Shown here: in pieces, positions 16,049-24,794 of the stretch
Position numbering within the stretch: position 1 is the stretch's first letter
Layout: every line of letters begins with the position of its first letter
Assembly: GCA_963832965.1 (NCBI GenBank)
Contig: CAWHVW010000003.1
Location: 1,798,001-1,862,000, forward strand
Reading direction: 5' to 3'
Length of the DNA: 64,000 nt
Origin: CAWACP01 sp963832965
GTDB lineage: Bacteria > Acidobacteriota > Terriglobia > Bryobacterales > Bryobacteraceae
The notes under the pieces: model-generated
The model's input: the letters and a program-made list of their open reading frames with translations, nothing else
What the model was told of the DNA's origin: nothing
Database searches by the model: none
Translations under genes and position numbers: made by a program

Positions 16049-17109
16049 TTCGCGTTCCCGCTCATGGCCTGGTGAAAGAATTCCCCGCTATCGGTGAACG
16101 CGAACGTGTCCCATGAGGTCAGCAGCCGCGGACCCCATTCCGGATCGAACGCCCATGCGATCCATCCAATTCCTTTCCCCTCCAGGTATTTGACAATCGC
16201 CGGGCCATAGCCGTTCTCCAGCGTGCCAGCCTTCCCCTCAAAGCCGATTTCGGTGGCCAGCACCGGGTATCGGTCGGCGGCAAAGCCGAAGTCCTCCTCC
16301 CACTTCGGTTCCCACGGCTTTGGTCGCTTCATCGGGTAAGGGTGGGTGACGTAGCCAATCCCCTCGGCGGCGATGGGGCTCTGATGGAGCGGCGTCAGAT
16401 CGTAGGCCCAGTCGAACCCCGCCACCAGCGGAATCTTCTCCTGGTCGTACGCGCGGATCAGGATGATCAGGTTCTCGTTCGTCCGCTTCCAGTCGTCCCA
16501 CGACACCGGACCCAGCTTGTTGGAAAACGTCGTCGGCTCATTGAACAGCTCATAGAACGCCACGGTGCGGTTGCCGGCGAAGTGCAGGGCGATGGTCCGC
16601 CAGAAGCTGAACGTCTCCTGCATCGAGGTGTCGTACATGGGGTCCTGAAACAGCCCCGTTTCCAGATTGCCAATGGAGTGCCAGTCAATGTCCACGTAGA
16701 TGCCCAGGTCCGTGCACCATTCCACCGCCTGATCCAGCATGGTCAGATACTCGCGTGGCGATCTCTCCCGCCAGGCAACCGGATGCACCGGAATGCGTAC
16801 CAGGGTCGCGCCCATCTGGCTGATCTTCACGAACAGGTCCTTGTTCCAATGGCCCTGGCTGGAGATTTTGTCGGGATCGGCGATGGACACGCCGCGAAAC
16901 AAGACCGGCTTCCCCTGTGGATCGACGAATCGATTCCCGCGCACCGCGATCAGCGGCAGCTTTTGAGCGTTCGGGTTGTTGGCCGGTCTTCCCGGAGGCC
17001 GGTCGTGCCACCACTGGTGGATCGGCTTGTCGTTCGCGGTTTGCCCGTAAGATATCGAGTTGCACAGTAACGCGAGACCCAGGAGCGCGGCCGGTATCGG
17101 GGATGACAT
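16045..17109 (-). CDS. Secreted GH5-like glycoside hydrolase
   Basis: A 354-aa protein with a signal peptide (residues 1 to about 22, ending SYGQ). The TIM-barrel glycosidase has GH5/clan-A features: VRIPVHPVAW on strand 3, FYELFNEPTTF with the acid/base Glu, and VLATEIGFEG with the candidate nucleophile Glu. HPYPMKRPKP and WIAWAFDPEWGP are likely substrate-cleft segments. Cellulase, mannanase or a related activity on beta-glycans is possible; the sequence does not decide. It overlaps gmhA by 4 nt, an unusual pairing of a secreted glycosidase with a heptose isomerase. Confidence 0.83.
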   Translation of the reverse strand: MSSPIPAALLGLALLCNSISYGQTANDKPIHQWWHDRPPGRPANNPNAQKLPLIAVRGNRFVDPQGKPVLFRGVSIADPDKISSQGHWNKDLFVKISQMGATLVRIPVHPVAWRERSPREYLTMLDQAVEWCTDLGIYVDIDWHSIGNLETGLFQDPMYDTSMQETFSFWRTIALHFAGNRTVAFYELFNEPTTFSNKLGPVSWDDWKRTNENLIILIRAYDQEKIPLVAGFDWAYDLTPLHQSPIAAEGIGYVTHPYPMKRPKPWEPKWEEDFGFAADRYPVLATEIGFEGKAGTLENGYGPAIVKYLEGKGIGWIAWAFDPEWGPRLLTSWDTFAFTDSGEFFHQAMSGNAK

Positions 17110-17186
17110 CCCTAGCAGTCTATCCTGGCGCGCCGGATCAGTACAAAATTTGCTTGTTGCGGTGTCGTATTGCGCGGGATCTCGTG

Positions 17187-17192
17187 TATACT
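17187..17192 (+). promoter_or_regulatory. Probable -10 box of the DUF5684-like gene
   Basis: TATACT lies 18 nt before the strong SD (AAGGAGG at about 17210-17217) of the GTG start at 17223. No good -35 box is found at the usual distance (GTCGTA is the best candidate), so the promoter call rests on the -10 box and the position. Confidence 0.4.
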
Positions 17193-17222
17193 TGTGTGCT
17201 GTTCAGGTCCAAGGAGGATACT

Positions 17223-17666
17223 GTGCTGACATCAATCCCAGCTTTGCTGCTGCAGGATGACTCGACTGCAAGTCCGGCCGCGACTGCGGCCATAGCCGGA
17301 ATGGGAATAGTGTTTTTCCTGGTGATGATGGCGGTCGCCGTCGTATTCATCATCGGTTTCTGGAAGGTTTTCGTGAAGGCCGGGCAGCCCGGATGGGCGG
17401 CCATCGTCCCGATTTACAACTACTATATCCTCACCCAGATTGCCGGCAGGCCGGGTTGGTGGGTTCTCCTCATGCTGATTCCGTTCGTCAACATCGTGAT
17501 CCTCCTGCTGTTGTCGATCGATATCGCGAAATCGTTTGGCCAGACACCCGTGTTTGGCGTGGTCATGTTGTTTCTGCTGAGCGGCATCGGCTACCTGGTT
17601 CTGGGATTTGGAAAGTACCAGTATGTGGGGCCCGCCGCGGCCGGGGCCACTGGCATCGGAATCTGA
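17223..17666 (+). CDS. DUF5684-like small membrane protein
   Basis: A 147-aa protein with four hydrophobic segments (about residues 22-45, 70-90, 95-110 and 112-130). The loop KAGQPGWAAIVPIYNYYIL is characteristic of DUF5684-type proteins often found beside signal peptidase genes; no peptidase is adjacent here. The function is unknown. The GTG at 17223 is supported by a strong SD (AAGGAGG) 5 nt upstream. The flanking genes give no functional hint. Confidence 0.75.
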   Translation: MLTSIPALLLQDDSTASPAATAAIAGMGIVFFLVMMAVAVVFIIGFWKVFVKAGQPGWAAIVPIYNYYILTQIAGRPGWWVLLMLIPFVNIVILLLLSIDIAKSFGQTPVFGVVMLFLLSGIGYLVLGFGKYQYVGPAAAGATGIGI

Positions 17667-17705
17667 CCTGTCCGGAATCTTCCGGGCCAACCGTGATTCG
17701 GAGGA

Positions 17706-17730
17706 GTGGGGCAGGTTCGCGTCCTGCGGC
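17706..17730 (+). repeat. Degenerate hairpin repeat A copy
   Basis: GTGGGGCAGG followed by TTCGCG and TCCTGCGGC keeps a 5-6 bp stem with a longer loop. It lies 40 bp downstream of the DUF5684-like stop, in the same + orientation as the other copies. Confidence 0.6.
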
Positions 17731-17786
17731 GGCCTCTCAGGCTGCCTGATGTGGATCGCGTGCCTGTCCCACTCGCATCAAAAGCC

Positions 17787-17990
17787 TCACCGTTGCGCTT
17801 TGTGGAAGACAAAAAGAAACACAGCCAGGCTAAAGGCGGCAAAAGCCAGGACGACGCAGGAGAACAGCGCCACCGCCGGCGCCAGCCCTCGAACGACGTT
17901 CAGCGCCGTGAAGATTAAACGCCAGGTCAGCAGGGCCGTTGCGAGAATCGTTCCAATCAGCGCCAGTAGCGCCGCATTCTTTAATGTCAT
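17787..17990 (-). CDS. Small membrane protein of unknown function
   Basis: A 67-aa protein made of two hydrophobic helices (about residues 5-25 and 35-60) with a short basic tail (FHKAQR). I do not recognise a family. The ATG at 17990 is preferred over the longer frame because the upstream extension is low-complexity basic sequence. It is isolated: convergent with the DUF5684-like gene and followed upstream by about 340 bp with no gene (17991-18330) before the restriction cassette. In that gap I see nothing certain; one weak tRNA-like motif is discussed under rejected items. Confidence 0.5.
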   Translation of the reverse strand: MTLKNAALLALIGTILATALLTWRLIFTALNVVRGLAPAVALFSCVVLAFAAFSLAVFLFVFHKAQR

Positions 17991-18357
17991 GCCCGGAGTA
18001 TGACCGATGCTTCCATCCGCCGCAATGCCGTAACAGTTGCCACCTTCACCCTGCTCAATCGCGAGTCGAGTTGATCCCGAGGCCGGCGGGCGTGCGCCGT
18101 GCGGCCTTCGAGAACGGATGGGAATGCTCTGGCGCACGCCTATAACGTGGTGCGCGAGGCGTCGAACCCCTCCCCGGCGTTGATCCGAGACAAGTTATTG
18201 ATTTTGCACTTCGCTTCGGAAGGTAGAGTCGCACGTCCTGGGGACAGTTGGGACGTATTGAGCACGCGCGTCGTCGCGTTTTTTCGATCGGTAGAATAGC
18301 ATCTGGGAGGCGTTCTGGCCGATATGCACCATGTGGGATCGGTCGGCAAGCTTTTGG

Positions 18358-18789
18358 ATGGACACGCTGGCACCCAGAGAGAGATCCGAGCGTATGGCTC
18401 GGATTCGATGCAAGGACACGAAGCCGGAGATGGTGGTTCGACGGTTGGTGTATTCACTCGGATTCCGTTACAGGCTGCACGGGACGAAGCTCCCAGGGAA
18501 ACCGGACCTCGTCTTCATTGGTCGCCGCAAGGTCATCTTCGTGCATGGATGCTTCTGGCACAGACACGGTCGCTCTTGTCCGCTCACCAGACTTCCGAAA
18601 TCGAGGCCGGATTTTTGGCGGCCAAAACTGGAAGGAAATCACACTCGCGACAAGAGGAACTACCGTTCCCTCCGGGGCGCGGGCTGGGATATCCTTGTGC
18701 TTTGGGAGTGCGAGCTGGGAGACGTCGAATGTGTAAGGGGAAAAATCACGGCCTTCCTCTCGGAGGGCGGCAATGCTGAGGTCGGTTGA
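18358..18789 (+). CDS. vsr: Very short patch repair (Vsr) endonuclease
   Basis: A 143-aa Vsr-family nickase, which cuts 5' of the T in T:G mismatches created when 5-methylcytosine deaminates. Diagnostic segments are ARIRCKDTKPE, LPGKPDLVF (catalytic Asp), VIFVHGCFWHRH (active-site His residues) and DILVLWECEL. The in-frame ATG at 18331 would add nine residues; ATG 18358 gives the family's usual N-terminus (MDTLAPRERSERMARI). It overlaps the methyltransferase start by 17 nt, so the nuclease and the enzyme whose mutational damage it repairs are co-translated. Confidence 0.9.
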   Translation: MDTLAPRERSERMARIRCKDTKPEMVVRRLVYSLGFRYRLHGTKLPGKPDLVFIGRRKVIFVHGCFWHRHGRSCPLTRLPKSRPDFWRPKLEGNHTRDKRNYRSLRGAGWDILVLWECELGDVECVRGKITAFLSEGGNAEVG

Positions 18790-19951
18790 GCTCTTCGCGG
18801 GCGCTGGAGGCCTCGCGCTCGGCGTCTCTCAAGCCGGGTTCCAGCACGAAGCAGTCGTGGAATGGGATCACGACGCGTGCGAGACAATACGCGCGAACCA
18901 GAAAATAGAGCTGAGGCACGTCCGTGACTGGAAGTTGGCGGAGAAGAACGTGCGGACGTTCAACTTCAACGCTATTCCGGAGGATATCGACCTGCTTGCA
19001 GCCGGGGTTCCGTGCCAGCCATGGAGCATCGGCGGAAAGCACCGCGGCTTCGAGGACGACCGCAACCTGTTTCCGGACACCATCAAAGCCGTTCTTACGC
19101 TGAAGCCAAAAGCTATTCTTATCGAAAATGTGAAGGGCCTCACGCGGCAGTCGTTCCATAACTACTTCACCTACATCCAGTACATGCTCGAATTCCCCGA
19201 GATAGGCCGCCTGGAGAACGAGGATTGGATCGATCACCGCAGGCGCCTTGAAACATATGTCACGTCGCGCGGCAAGGGATACAGCGGTCTCCGCTACAAC
19301 GTCGTCCCGGAAGTTGTGAACGCGGCGAAGTACGGCGTACCGCAGAAGCGCGAGCGCGTTTTCATCGTCTGCTTCCGGTCTGATATAAAGGCTGACTGGT
19401 CGTTCCCGGAAGAGACCCACTGCGAAGAGCTATTGCTTGCGAGCCAATGGATCGGCGGCGAATATTGGGACCGTCATGAGGTGCCGAAAAAAAACCGCCC
19501 GCCGAGACCGCCGGGCGTGGAGCGGAGGATCGCGAGCGGTAACCTCTTTGAAAAAAGATTGCCTTGGATCACGGTGCGCGACGCGCTGAAAGACTTTCCT
19601 GACCCACTATCTTCCGAAGCAAAGAAGTTTGCTAATCACGTTTTCCAGCCCGGCGCCAGGCCCTATACGGGGCACACTGGTTCCCCTCTCGACGAACCGG
19701 CGAAGACACTGAAGGCGGGTGACCACGGTGTACCGGGCGGGGAGAACATGATAGCCTTCGCGAGCGGCGACGTCCGTTACTTTACCGTGCGCGAAGCCGC
19801 TGCCATCCAGACCTTCCCCAAGCGATTCGTATTCAACAGTTCGTGGTCCGAGAACATGAGGCAGATCGGAAACGCGGTCCCCGTGCAACTGGCGAAGACG
19901 CTGGCCGATTCAATCGCGACGACGTTGCTTCTGCACAGGGAGCGAAATTAG
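18773..19951 (+). CDS. DNA (cytosine-5) methyltransferase
   Basis: A 392-aa C5 methyltransferase. Motif I is VELFAGAGGLALGVSQAG, the catalytic Cys is in GVPCQPWSIGGKHRG, motif VI is LIENVKGL, motif VIII is GVPQKRERVFIV, and motifs IX and X are VREAAAIQTFP and QIGNAVP. The target-recognition region lies between motifs VIII and IX. It faces the Eco29kI-like nuclease gene 7 bp beyond its stop, and so is the modification half of a type II system. If specificity matches Eco29kI (CCGCGG) it methylates within that site; this is an inference from the partner. The base composition looks more AT-rich than its neighbours. Confidence 0.92.
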   Translation: MLRSVELFAGAGGLALGVSQAGFQHEAVVEWDHDACETIRANQKIELRHVRDWKLAEKNVRTFNFNAIPEDIDLLAAGVPCQPWSIGGKHRGFEDDRNLFPDTIKAVLTLKPKAILIENVKGLTRQSFHNYFTYIQYMLEFPEIGRLENEDWIDHRRRLETYVTSRGKGYSGLRYNVVPEVVNAAKYGVPQKRERVFIVCFRSDIKADWSFPEETHCEELLLASQWIGGEYWDRHEVPKKNRPPRPPGVERRIASGNLFEKRLPWITVRDALKDFPDPLSSEAKKFANHVFQPGARPYTGHTGSPLDEPAKTLKAGDHGVPGGENMIAFASGDVRYFTVREAAAIQTFPKRFVFNSSWSENMRQIGNAVPVQLAKTLADSIATTLLLHRERN

Positions 19952-19958
19952 GGAGACT

Positions 19959-20411
19959 TCAGCGCTTGGGAAACAGGTCGTCCCACCTGCTGACGCGATT
20001 CGTCCCCGGCCGCCCCTTTCCTGGGACCTTGCTGCCGAACCCGCTTGCGTTCCATTCTGGCTGGTAGTGGGCGATGAGCGCGAATTCCGCGGCAAAGACC
20101 CACCATTCGCTTTCGAGCGTGAGGTAGCGACACCGCATATCGTCAAGGGAGATGTTTTTCCTTCCGCTTATCTTGGCTGCATGTTCGCTCAGGCGCGCCC
20201 GCAACGTCCGCTTGCTCTTGGTGGTTCCCTTCGAAGCCTTGCCGACATAGACAAGGCCACGCTTGTAGTAAAGCGCATAGATCCCGCTGGACGGGGGCCC
20301 AGCGCCCCTCGCCAGATGCAGGAGCGGGCTGCTTTCGAGCCTCTGAACGACTTGGGATCGTATTCCGGTGTCAAGGTCGAATGCGAAGTGATGATCATCG
20401 CTTTCAGGCAT
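19959..20411 (-). CDS. Eco29kI-like GIY-YIG restriction endonuclease
   Basis: A 150-aa type II restriction enzyme of the GIY-YIG fold. The core is SGIYALYYKRGLVYVGKA, with a conserved Arg in LRARLSEH, the metal-binding Glu in FAAEFALIAHYQPEWN and a following GFGSKVPGKGRPG tail; this order matches Eco29kI, which cleaves CCGCGG. It is convergent with the methyltransferase, with 7 bp between stop codons. ATG 20411 is the natural start. Recognition specificity is inferred only from family resemblance. Its presence beside Vsr and a C5 methyltransferase makes a complete three-gene restriction cassette. Confidence 0.87.
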   Translation of the reverse strand: MPESDDHHFAFDLDTGIRSQVVQRLESSPLLHLARGAGPPSSGIYALYYKRGLVYVGKASKGTTKSKRTLRARLSEHAAKISGRKNISLDDMRCRYLTLESEWWVFAAEFALIAHYQPEWNASGFGSKVPGKGRPGTNRVSRWDDLFPKR

Positions 20412-20619
20412 CGAATGCGCGATGATATCACAGCTCTAATAAACCAGGCAAAATCAAAGCGCCACACTGTCTGCGCGCCAAGGGTGGCGCAGAGCACACC
20501 CCCGGAGAAGGGTCTCACCGGAGGAGGTCCTTGATTCCGTTCCGCGCAAATCGGTCGCTCCGTGATCCTGGGACGCCGGGGAAACGGGCAATTCTAAACG
20601 GCTGATTCACGATATCCTG

Positions 20620-20644
20620 TGGTGCCGGAGGTGGTGATCGAACC
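20620..20644 (-). other. tRNA-Leu 3'-end remnant (possible attachment site)
   Basis: The 25 nt here match the 3' end (T-loop, acceptor strand and CCA) of the complete tRNA-Leu gene at 27060-27148 with two mismatches. The T-stem is no longer paired and no 5' half exists upstream, so it is not a functional tRNA. Partial tRNA 3' ends are common at the borders of integrated elements, and this one borders the restriction cassette. No integrase gene is present. The rest of the 20412-20761 gap shows no gene. Confidence 0.5.
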
Positions 20645-20761
20645 AACCACGGATACTCAACTATCTTCGTATGGCTCAGTTGTGCGCGAGCCGCCGCCCG
20701 GCAATCGGTTGTGCGGCTGACGACGACGAGGGTAAAGTTGAACAAATGAGGACGTTGGTCC

Positions 20762-23572
20762 GTGGATAACGAGCCGGCTGCACCAACCGGTCCCGCGCAA
20801 TCACCGCACGCAACCAGGACGCTTGGCACCTCCATTCCGATTGGCGCCGCGCCGCCACCCGGATCAAGCCCATCCATCCCAGCCCGCATCGGCCGCTATC
20901 GAATCGTTCGGCTGCTCGGCGAAGGTGGCATGGGCGCGGTCTTCGAGGCCGAACAGGACCAGCCCCGCCGCACCGTCGCGCTCAAGGTCATCAAGAGCGC
21001 CTGGATCAGTCCCGGTCTCTTGCAGCGTTTCGATCTGGAGACGCAGGCCCTGGCTCGCCTGCACCATCCCGGTATCGCCCAGGTCTACGAGGCCGGCACC
21101 GCGGATTCCGGAACGGGCATGCAACCGTTTCTGGCCATGGAGTTCATTGCCGGCGGGCAAACTCTCACCGAGTACGCCGAGGCGCACCGCCTGAACACGG
21201 AAAACCGGCTCCGCATGGTGGCGGACGTCTGCGACGCCGTGCAACATGCGCACCAGCGCGGCATCATCCATCGCGATCTGAAGCCCGCCAATATTCTGGT
21301 GGACGAACACGGGCATCCCCGCATTCTGGATTTCGGAGTGGCTCGCGTCACCGACAGCGACACGGAAGCCACCCGCCAAACGGATATTGGGCAGATCCTG
21401 GGCACTCTGGCTTATATGAGCCCTGAGCAGGCGCTTGGCGATCCCCATGCCGTGGATACGCGCAGCGATGTGTACGCTTTAGGCGTCATCCTCTATGAGC
21501 TGATGGCGGGAAAGCTGCCCTACAACCTGAGCCAGAAGCTGCACGAAGCCTTGATCACCATCCGCGAGCAGGATCCGGCGACGCTGAGTTCGGTGAGCCG
21601 CTCCTATCGCGGCGATATCGAGACGGTGGTCGCCAAGGCGCTGGAAAAGGACAAGACGCGTCGCTACGCATCCGCCGCCGACCTGGCATCGGACATTCGC
21701 CGGCATTTGAAGGACGAGCCAATCGTCGCCCGGCCCACCACCCTCAGCTACCAGATGTATAAGTTCGCCCGGCGGCACCGCGCCCTGGTGGGCGCATGTG
21801 CCGCCGTAATGATTGTCCTGACTGCGGGCATTGTCGTCAGCGTCTCGCAAGCCGTGCGCGCCGAACACGCGCGCCAACTGGCGGTTCAACGGGAGAACGA
21901 GGCGGAAGGGGCCCGCCGGCTGGCCGAACAACGGCGCGCGGAAGCTGATGCCCAAAGGCTCGCCGCCGAACAGGCCCGCGCGGACGAAGCCGTACAGCGC
22001 GGGCTCGCTGAGCGAAGCGCGACCGCCGCGCGTAGCGAACAGGCGCGCGCAGCGCGGAATTTCGGCATGGCGCGCGATGCCGTCGACAAATATCTTACGC
22101 AAGTCAGTGACAATCCCCAGCTCAAGGCGCACGGGCTGGAGACTTTACGTCAGCAGCTTTTGCTCACCGCGAAACAGTTCTACGAACAGTTCACAACGGA
22201 GCAATCCTCTGACCCACAGCTGCAAGAGGCCCTCGGGGACGCGCTGCTGCGGCTCGGGTCCATCGATTTGGCGATCGGCCAGGGCGATCGGGCGGAACCC
22301 TACTTTCAGCGAGCCATCGCCACGGATGCATCGCTCCTGCGCGCGCATCCCAACGAACTGAATTACGCGCGGGATTTGTTTTCCGCGTATAACAACCTCG
22401 GTTTGGCCTACGCTGGTTCGGCGAAATTCGACCAGTCCGAAAGCACCTATCGGGAGGGCATTGCCAGGCAGGAAGCCTGGCTGGTGGGGCGTCCGGCTGC
22501 TCCGTACGACCTCGCGGAACTTGCCGACCTCTACGACAACCTCGGATCGCTCTACACCTTGCGGCGTCAGTCCGGCCAGTCGGATACGGCGCATCTCAAA
22601 AGCCTGGAGATCCGCCAGCGCCTGGCGCGCGAGCATCCCATGGATGACGATTACCAGGAGGCTTTGCTCAAAAGCAATTCCAATCTCGTCGAGGAGTTTG
22701 GGAAAACCGGGCGCTTTCAGCAAGCTGAGCCGTACGCGCTCGCCGCCGTTGCCATTGGCGAAGAACTCCTGCGCAAGCATCCGAACGAAGCGGACTATGA
22801 ATATGTCCTGGGCAGCAGCTACAATAACCTCGCCGGCGTTTACGAATTGGAAAAACGGCTGGATCTGACCGCGGATTACTATCGCAAGTCTCTCAGTTTG
22901 CGCGAGACGCTCGCTCGGGAGCACCCCGCCGTCGCGGACTACAACCTGACCTTGGAGGGAAGTTATATCAACCTGGGCGAAATGGCGGAGCGGACTGGCA
23001 AATCGGCGGAGGCGATCGATTGGCTGGACAAAGGAGTCGCCACGCTCAAGGGCAGTTTTGGGCAGGAGCCCCGTCAGGCCTCCGCTCGCTATTACACCAG
23101 CTACGCGGAATCATGGCGCGCGCAGGCGCTGGAGAAGCTGGGCCGGAAAACCGAAGCAGTCGCCGCCTGGGACCTGGCCATTCAATTCGACGATCACGGC
23201 GATCCGGATCTGCTCGTCGGCCGCGCGTCCGCCTTGGCGCAGACAGGCGATTGTCCGGGTGGCGAACGCCAGGCCGAGGAACTCCTCGCGAAGGCGCGTC
23301 AGCCGGCAGGTCTGCGCTACGGACTTGTACAGACCTATGCGATCTGTGCCGGAAACGCCCAATCGAGCGCGGAACAGCGAGAAGCGGCGGCGGAGGGAGC
23401 GCTGAAACTGCTTCGGGATGCCGCCGCCATGGGCTACTTCAGGGACACGGCCACCATCGCGCAGGTCACCAGGGAAGCGGCTTTTGGATCGCTCCTTGGC
23501 CGCAGTGACTTCAAAGCCTTCCTCGCCGGGCTGAAGACACAGAAAGACGCGGCAGCGGATGGAAGCCACTGA
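20762..23572 (+). CDS. Membrane Ser/Thr protein kinase with TPR tail
   Basis: A 936-aa Hanks-type kinase. The catalytic domain (about residues 40-310) has the P-loop LGEGGMGAVF, Lys in VALKVIK, HRDLKPANI (near residue 171), DFGVAR and GTLAYMSPEQA. A single TM segment lies at about 340-362. It is followed by an Ala/Arg/Glu-rich coiled coil (about 365-440) and then a tetratricopeptide-type array to the C-terminus, recognisable by repeated YNNLGLAYAGSAKFDQSE-like units. Such kinases are greatly expanded in Solibacter-like Acidobacteria. The start is a GTG at 20762. No substrate or partner is suggested by the neighbours. Confidence 0.9.
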   Translation: MDNEPAAPTGPAQSPHATRTLGTSIPIGAAPPPGSSPSIPARIGRYRIVRLLGEGGMGAVFEAEQDQPRRTVALKVIKSAWISPGLLQRFDLETQALARLHHPGIAQVYEAGTADSGTGMQPFLAMEFIAGGQTLTEYAEAHRLNTENRLRMVADVCDAVQHAHQRGIIHRDLKPANILVDEHGHPRILDFGVARVTDSDTEATRQTDIGQILGTLAYMSPEQALGDPHAVDTRSDVYALGVILYELMAGKLPYNLSQKLHEALITIREQDPATLSSVSRSYRGDIETVVAKALEKDKTRRYASAADLASDIRRHLKDEPIVARPTTLSYQMYKFARRHRALVGACAAVMIVLTAGIVVSVSQAVRAEHARQLAVQRENEAEGARRLAEQRRAEADAQRLAAEQARADEAVQRGLAERSATAARSEQARAARNFGMARDAVDKYLTQVSDNPQLKAHGLETLRQQLLLTAKQFYEQFTTEQSSDPQLQEALGDALLRLGSIDLAIGQGDRAEPYFQRAIATDASLLRAHPNELNYARDLFSAYNNLGLAYAGSAKFDQSESTYREGIARQEAWLVGRPAAPYDLAELADLYDNLGSLYTLRRQSGQSDTAHLKSLEIRQRLAREHPMDDDYQEALLKSNSNLVEEFGKTGRFQQAEPYALAAVAIGEELLRKHPNEADYEYVLGSSYNNLAGVYELEKRLDLTADYYRKSLSLRETLAREHPAVADYNLTLEGSYINLGEMAERTGKSAEAIDWLDKGVATLKGSFGQEPRQASARYYTSYAESWRAQALEKLGRKTEAVAAWDLAIQFDDHGDPDLLVGRASALAQTGDCPGGERQAEELLAKARQPAGLRYGLVQTYAICAGNAQSSAEQREAAAEGALKLLRDAAAMGYFRDTATIAQVTREAAFGSLLGRSDFKAFLAGLKTQKDAAADGSH

Positions 23573-23582
23573 TTTTCGCGCG

Positions 23583-23823
23583 ATGTGATCGCCCGCGTCA
23601 AGAGCGTTCGGTTATGTCGGCACGGACCCCGGCGAGCGCCGCGGTCCCGCCTCAGAATGCGGCCGCCGAAGACCGTTTCGCAGAAGCGAGCCGATCTGTC
23701 GATGTCGGCGACAGTGAGAAAATATGCGACCGTGAACCCGTCCCGCGGCGGCATCTCATGGCTCTTCCGTCGGATTTGCACGCTGTTCACTTGACGGCTC
23801 CAATTCCGATAAACGGTGCTCAT
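23583..23823 (-). pseudogene. Truncated VOC (glyoxalase-like) domain remnant
   Basis: The reverse strand encodes EMPPRDGFTVAYFLTVADID RSARF..., closely matching the VOC part of the fusion protein at 25738-26877 (EMPPREGISIAQFLTVADIG RSARY...). DNA similarity extends upstream through the linker. Only about the first third of the domain survives; metal-binding and C-terminal strands are missing and the sequence then runs into the kinase gene end. It lies just downstream of the shorter DJ-1 gene, as if that gene once carried the same fusion. Confidence 0.7.
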
Positions 23824-23885
23824 CTGGGCGGGCGGCCCACACTTGCCTGATTTTCAGGAGGCATCGGCGAAAAACCGCCGACTTC

Positions 23886-24698
23886 TTATGCCGCTGAAAC
23901 CGACTTCTTCTTCCCATCGAGCGCCGGTAGAAGAAGTTTCAAAAGCGCTTGATCAGAGAATGGGTTCTGGCCTGAGATAAGTTCGCGATCCTGAAGGACG
24001 TAGCTCTGCCATGGAGCGGCCACGCTTACGTCACCGCCCGCCGTACGCAAGGCAAAGTCCGGGTAGAAGAGAACCTTACCACCAATCTCGAGCGGTTCCC
24101 GCTGCTGCTCTTCCGCTGTCGAAAAGATAGTCATCTTATATCCGGAATAGATCCAGCCCTGAGCCTTTGCGTGTGCTCCAGCGGCATCGCCCGCCGACAG
24201 CGCGACCACCACCTCCGTCGAATTCGGAAGCGCCGCGAGAAGTGAAATCGGGCCATGGCAGAGTACTGCCGTAGGCTTGGATGTTTGATGAAAGTGTCTC
24301 AGCACGGTGCCCGCGTCGGGATCATCGAGCAGGTCCATCATCGGGCCATGGCCGCCAGGAACGAAAACCGCGTCATATTGATCCAGGCCCGATGCGACGG
24401 CATCCGAGATACGAGTTGGATTCTTGAGCCCGGTCAGCGTGTCGCGGAAGTGTAGATAGTCCTGAAGCGCAGCCTCGTCTCCACCGAAGAAGTCGGCTAC
24501 AGCTGAATGGACATCCATTTGCGGCGTGTTGCCTTTGGGGTTGGCGAAAGTGACTTCGTAGCCCTCCTTCATCAGGGCGCGAACCGGAACCGTCAGCTCG
24601 TTGAGATAGTAGCCAGCGCCGGCATATACCTTGCCATCTTTCAAGGCCAAACCGTGACCGCTGGAGACTAGCACTAAGACTTTTCCTCTTGTCGTCAT
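23886..24698 (-). CDS. DJ-1/PfpI (Hsp31-like) family protein
   Basis: A 270-aa class I glutamine amidotransferase-fold protein of the Hsp31/glyoxalase III branch. The signature AVFVPGGHGPMMDL and the nucleophile elbow AVLCHGPISLL with the catalytic Cys are present, with a His downstream. Homologues detoxify methylglyoxal or act as chaperones/deglycases. ATG 24698 has a good SD (AGGAG, 6 nt). It resembles the DJ-1 half of the fusion protein at 25738-26877, with a VOC remnant downstream, which suggests an ancient tandem duplication. The C-terminal KKKSVSAA is not shared with the fusion. Confidence 0.88.
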   Translation of the reverse strand: MTTRGKVLVLVSSGHGLALKDGKVYAGAGYYLNELTVPVRALMKEGYEVTFANPKGNTPQMDVHSAVADFFGGDEAALQDYLHFRDTLTGLKNPTRISDAVASGLDQYDAVFVPGGHGPMMDLLDDPDAGTVLRHFHQTSKPTAVLCHGPISLLAALPNSTEVVVALSAGDAAGAHAKAQGWIYSGYKMTIFSTAEEQQREPLEIGGKVLFYPDFALRTAGGDVSVAAPWQSYVLQDRELISGQNPFSDQALLKLLLPALDGKKKSVSAA

Positions 24699-24794
24699 TT
24701 TGATCTCCTGTTTGAAATCGAATTCTGTTCTCCCGAATATGAGCTGGCTCTTCCCCCAAAGTGCGCAAGGGCCGGCCACCGCGGTTGATGTGAG

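Noticed and set aside
18147..18169. A GTGGTGC..GAGGCGTCGAACCC motif resembling another tRNA 3' end, left of the restriction cassette, which would make a matched pair with 20620-20644.
   Set aside because: The spacing between the T-loop and CCA is 4 nt too short and the acceptor does not match tRNA-Leu. The resemblance is too weak to call.
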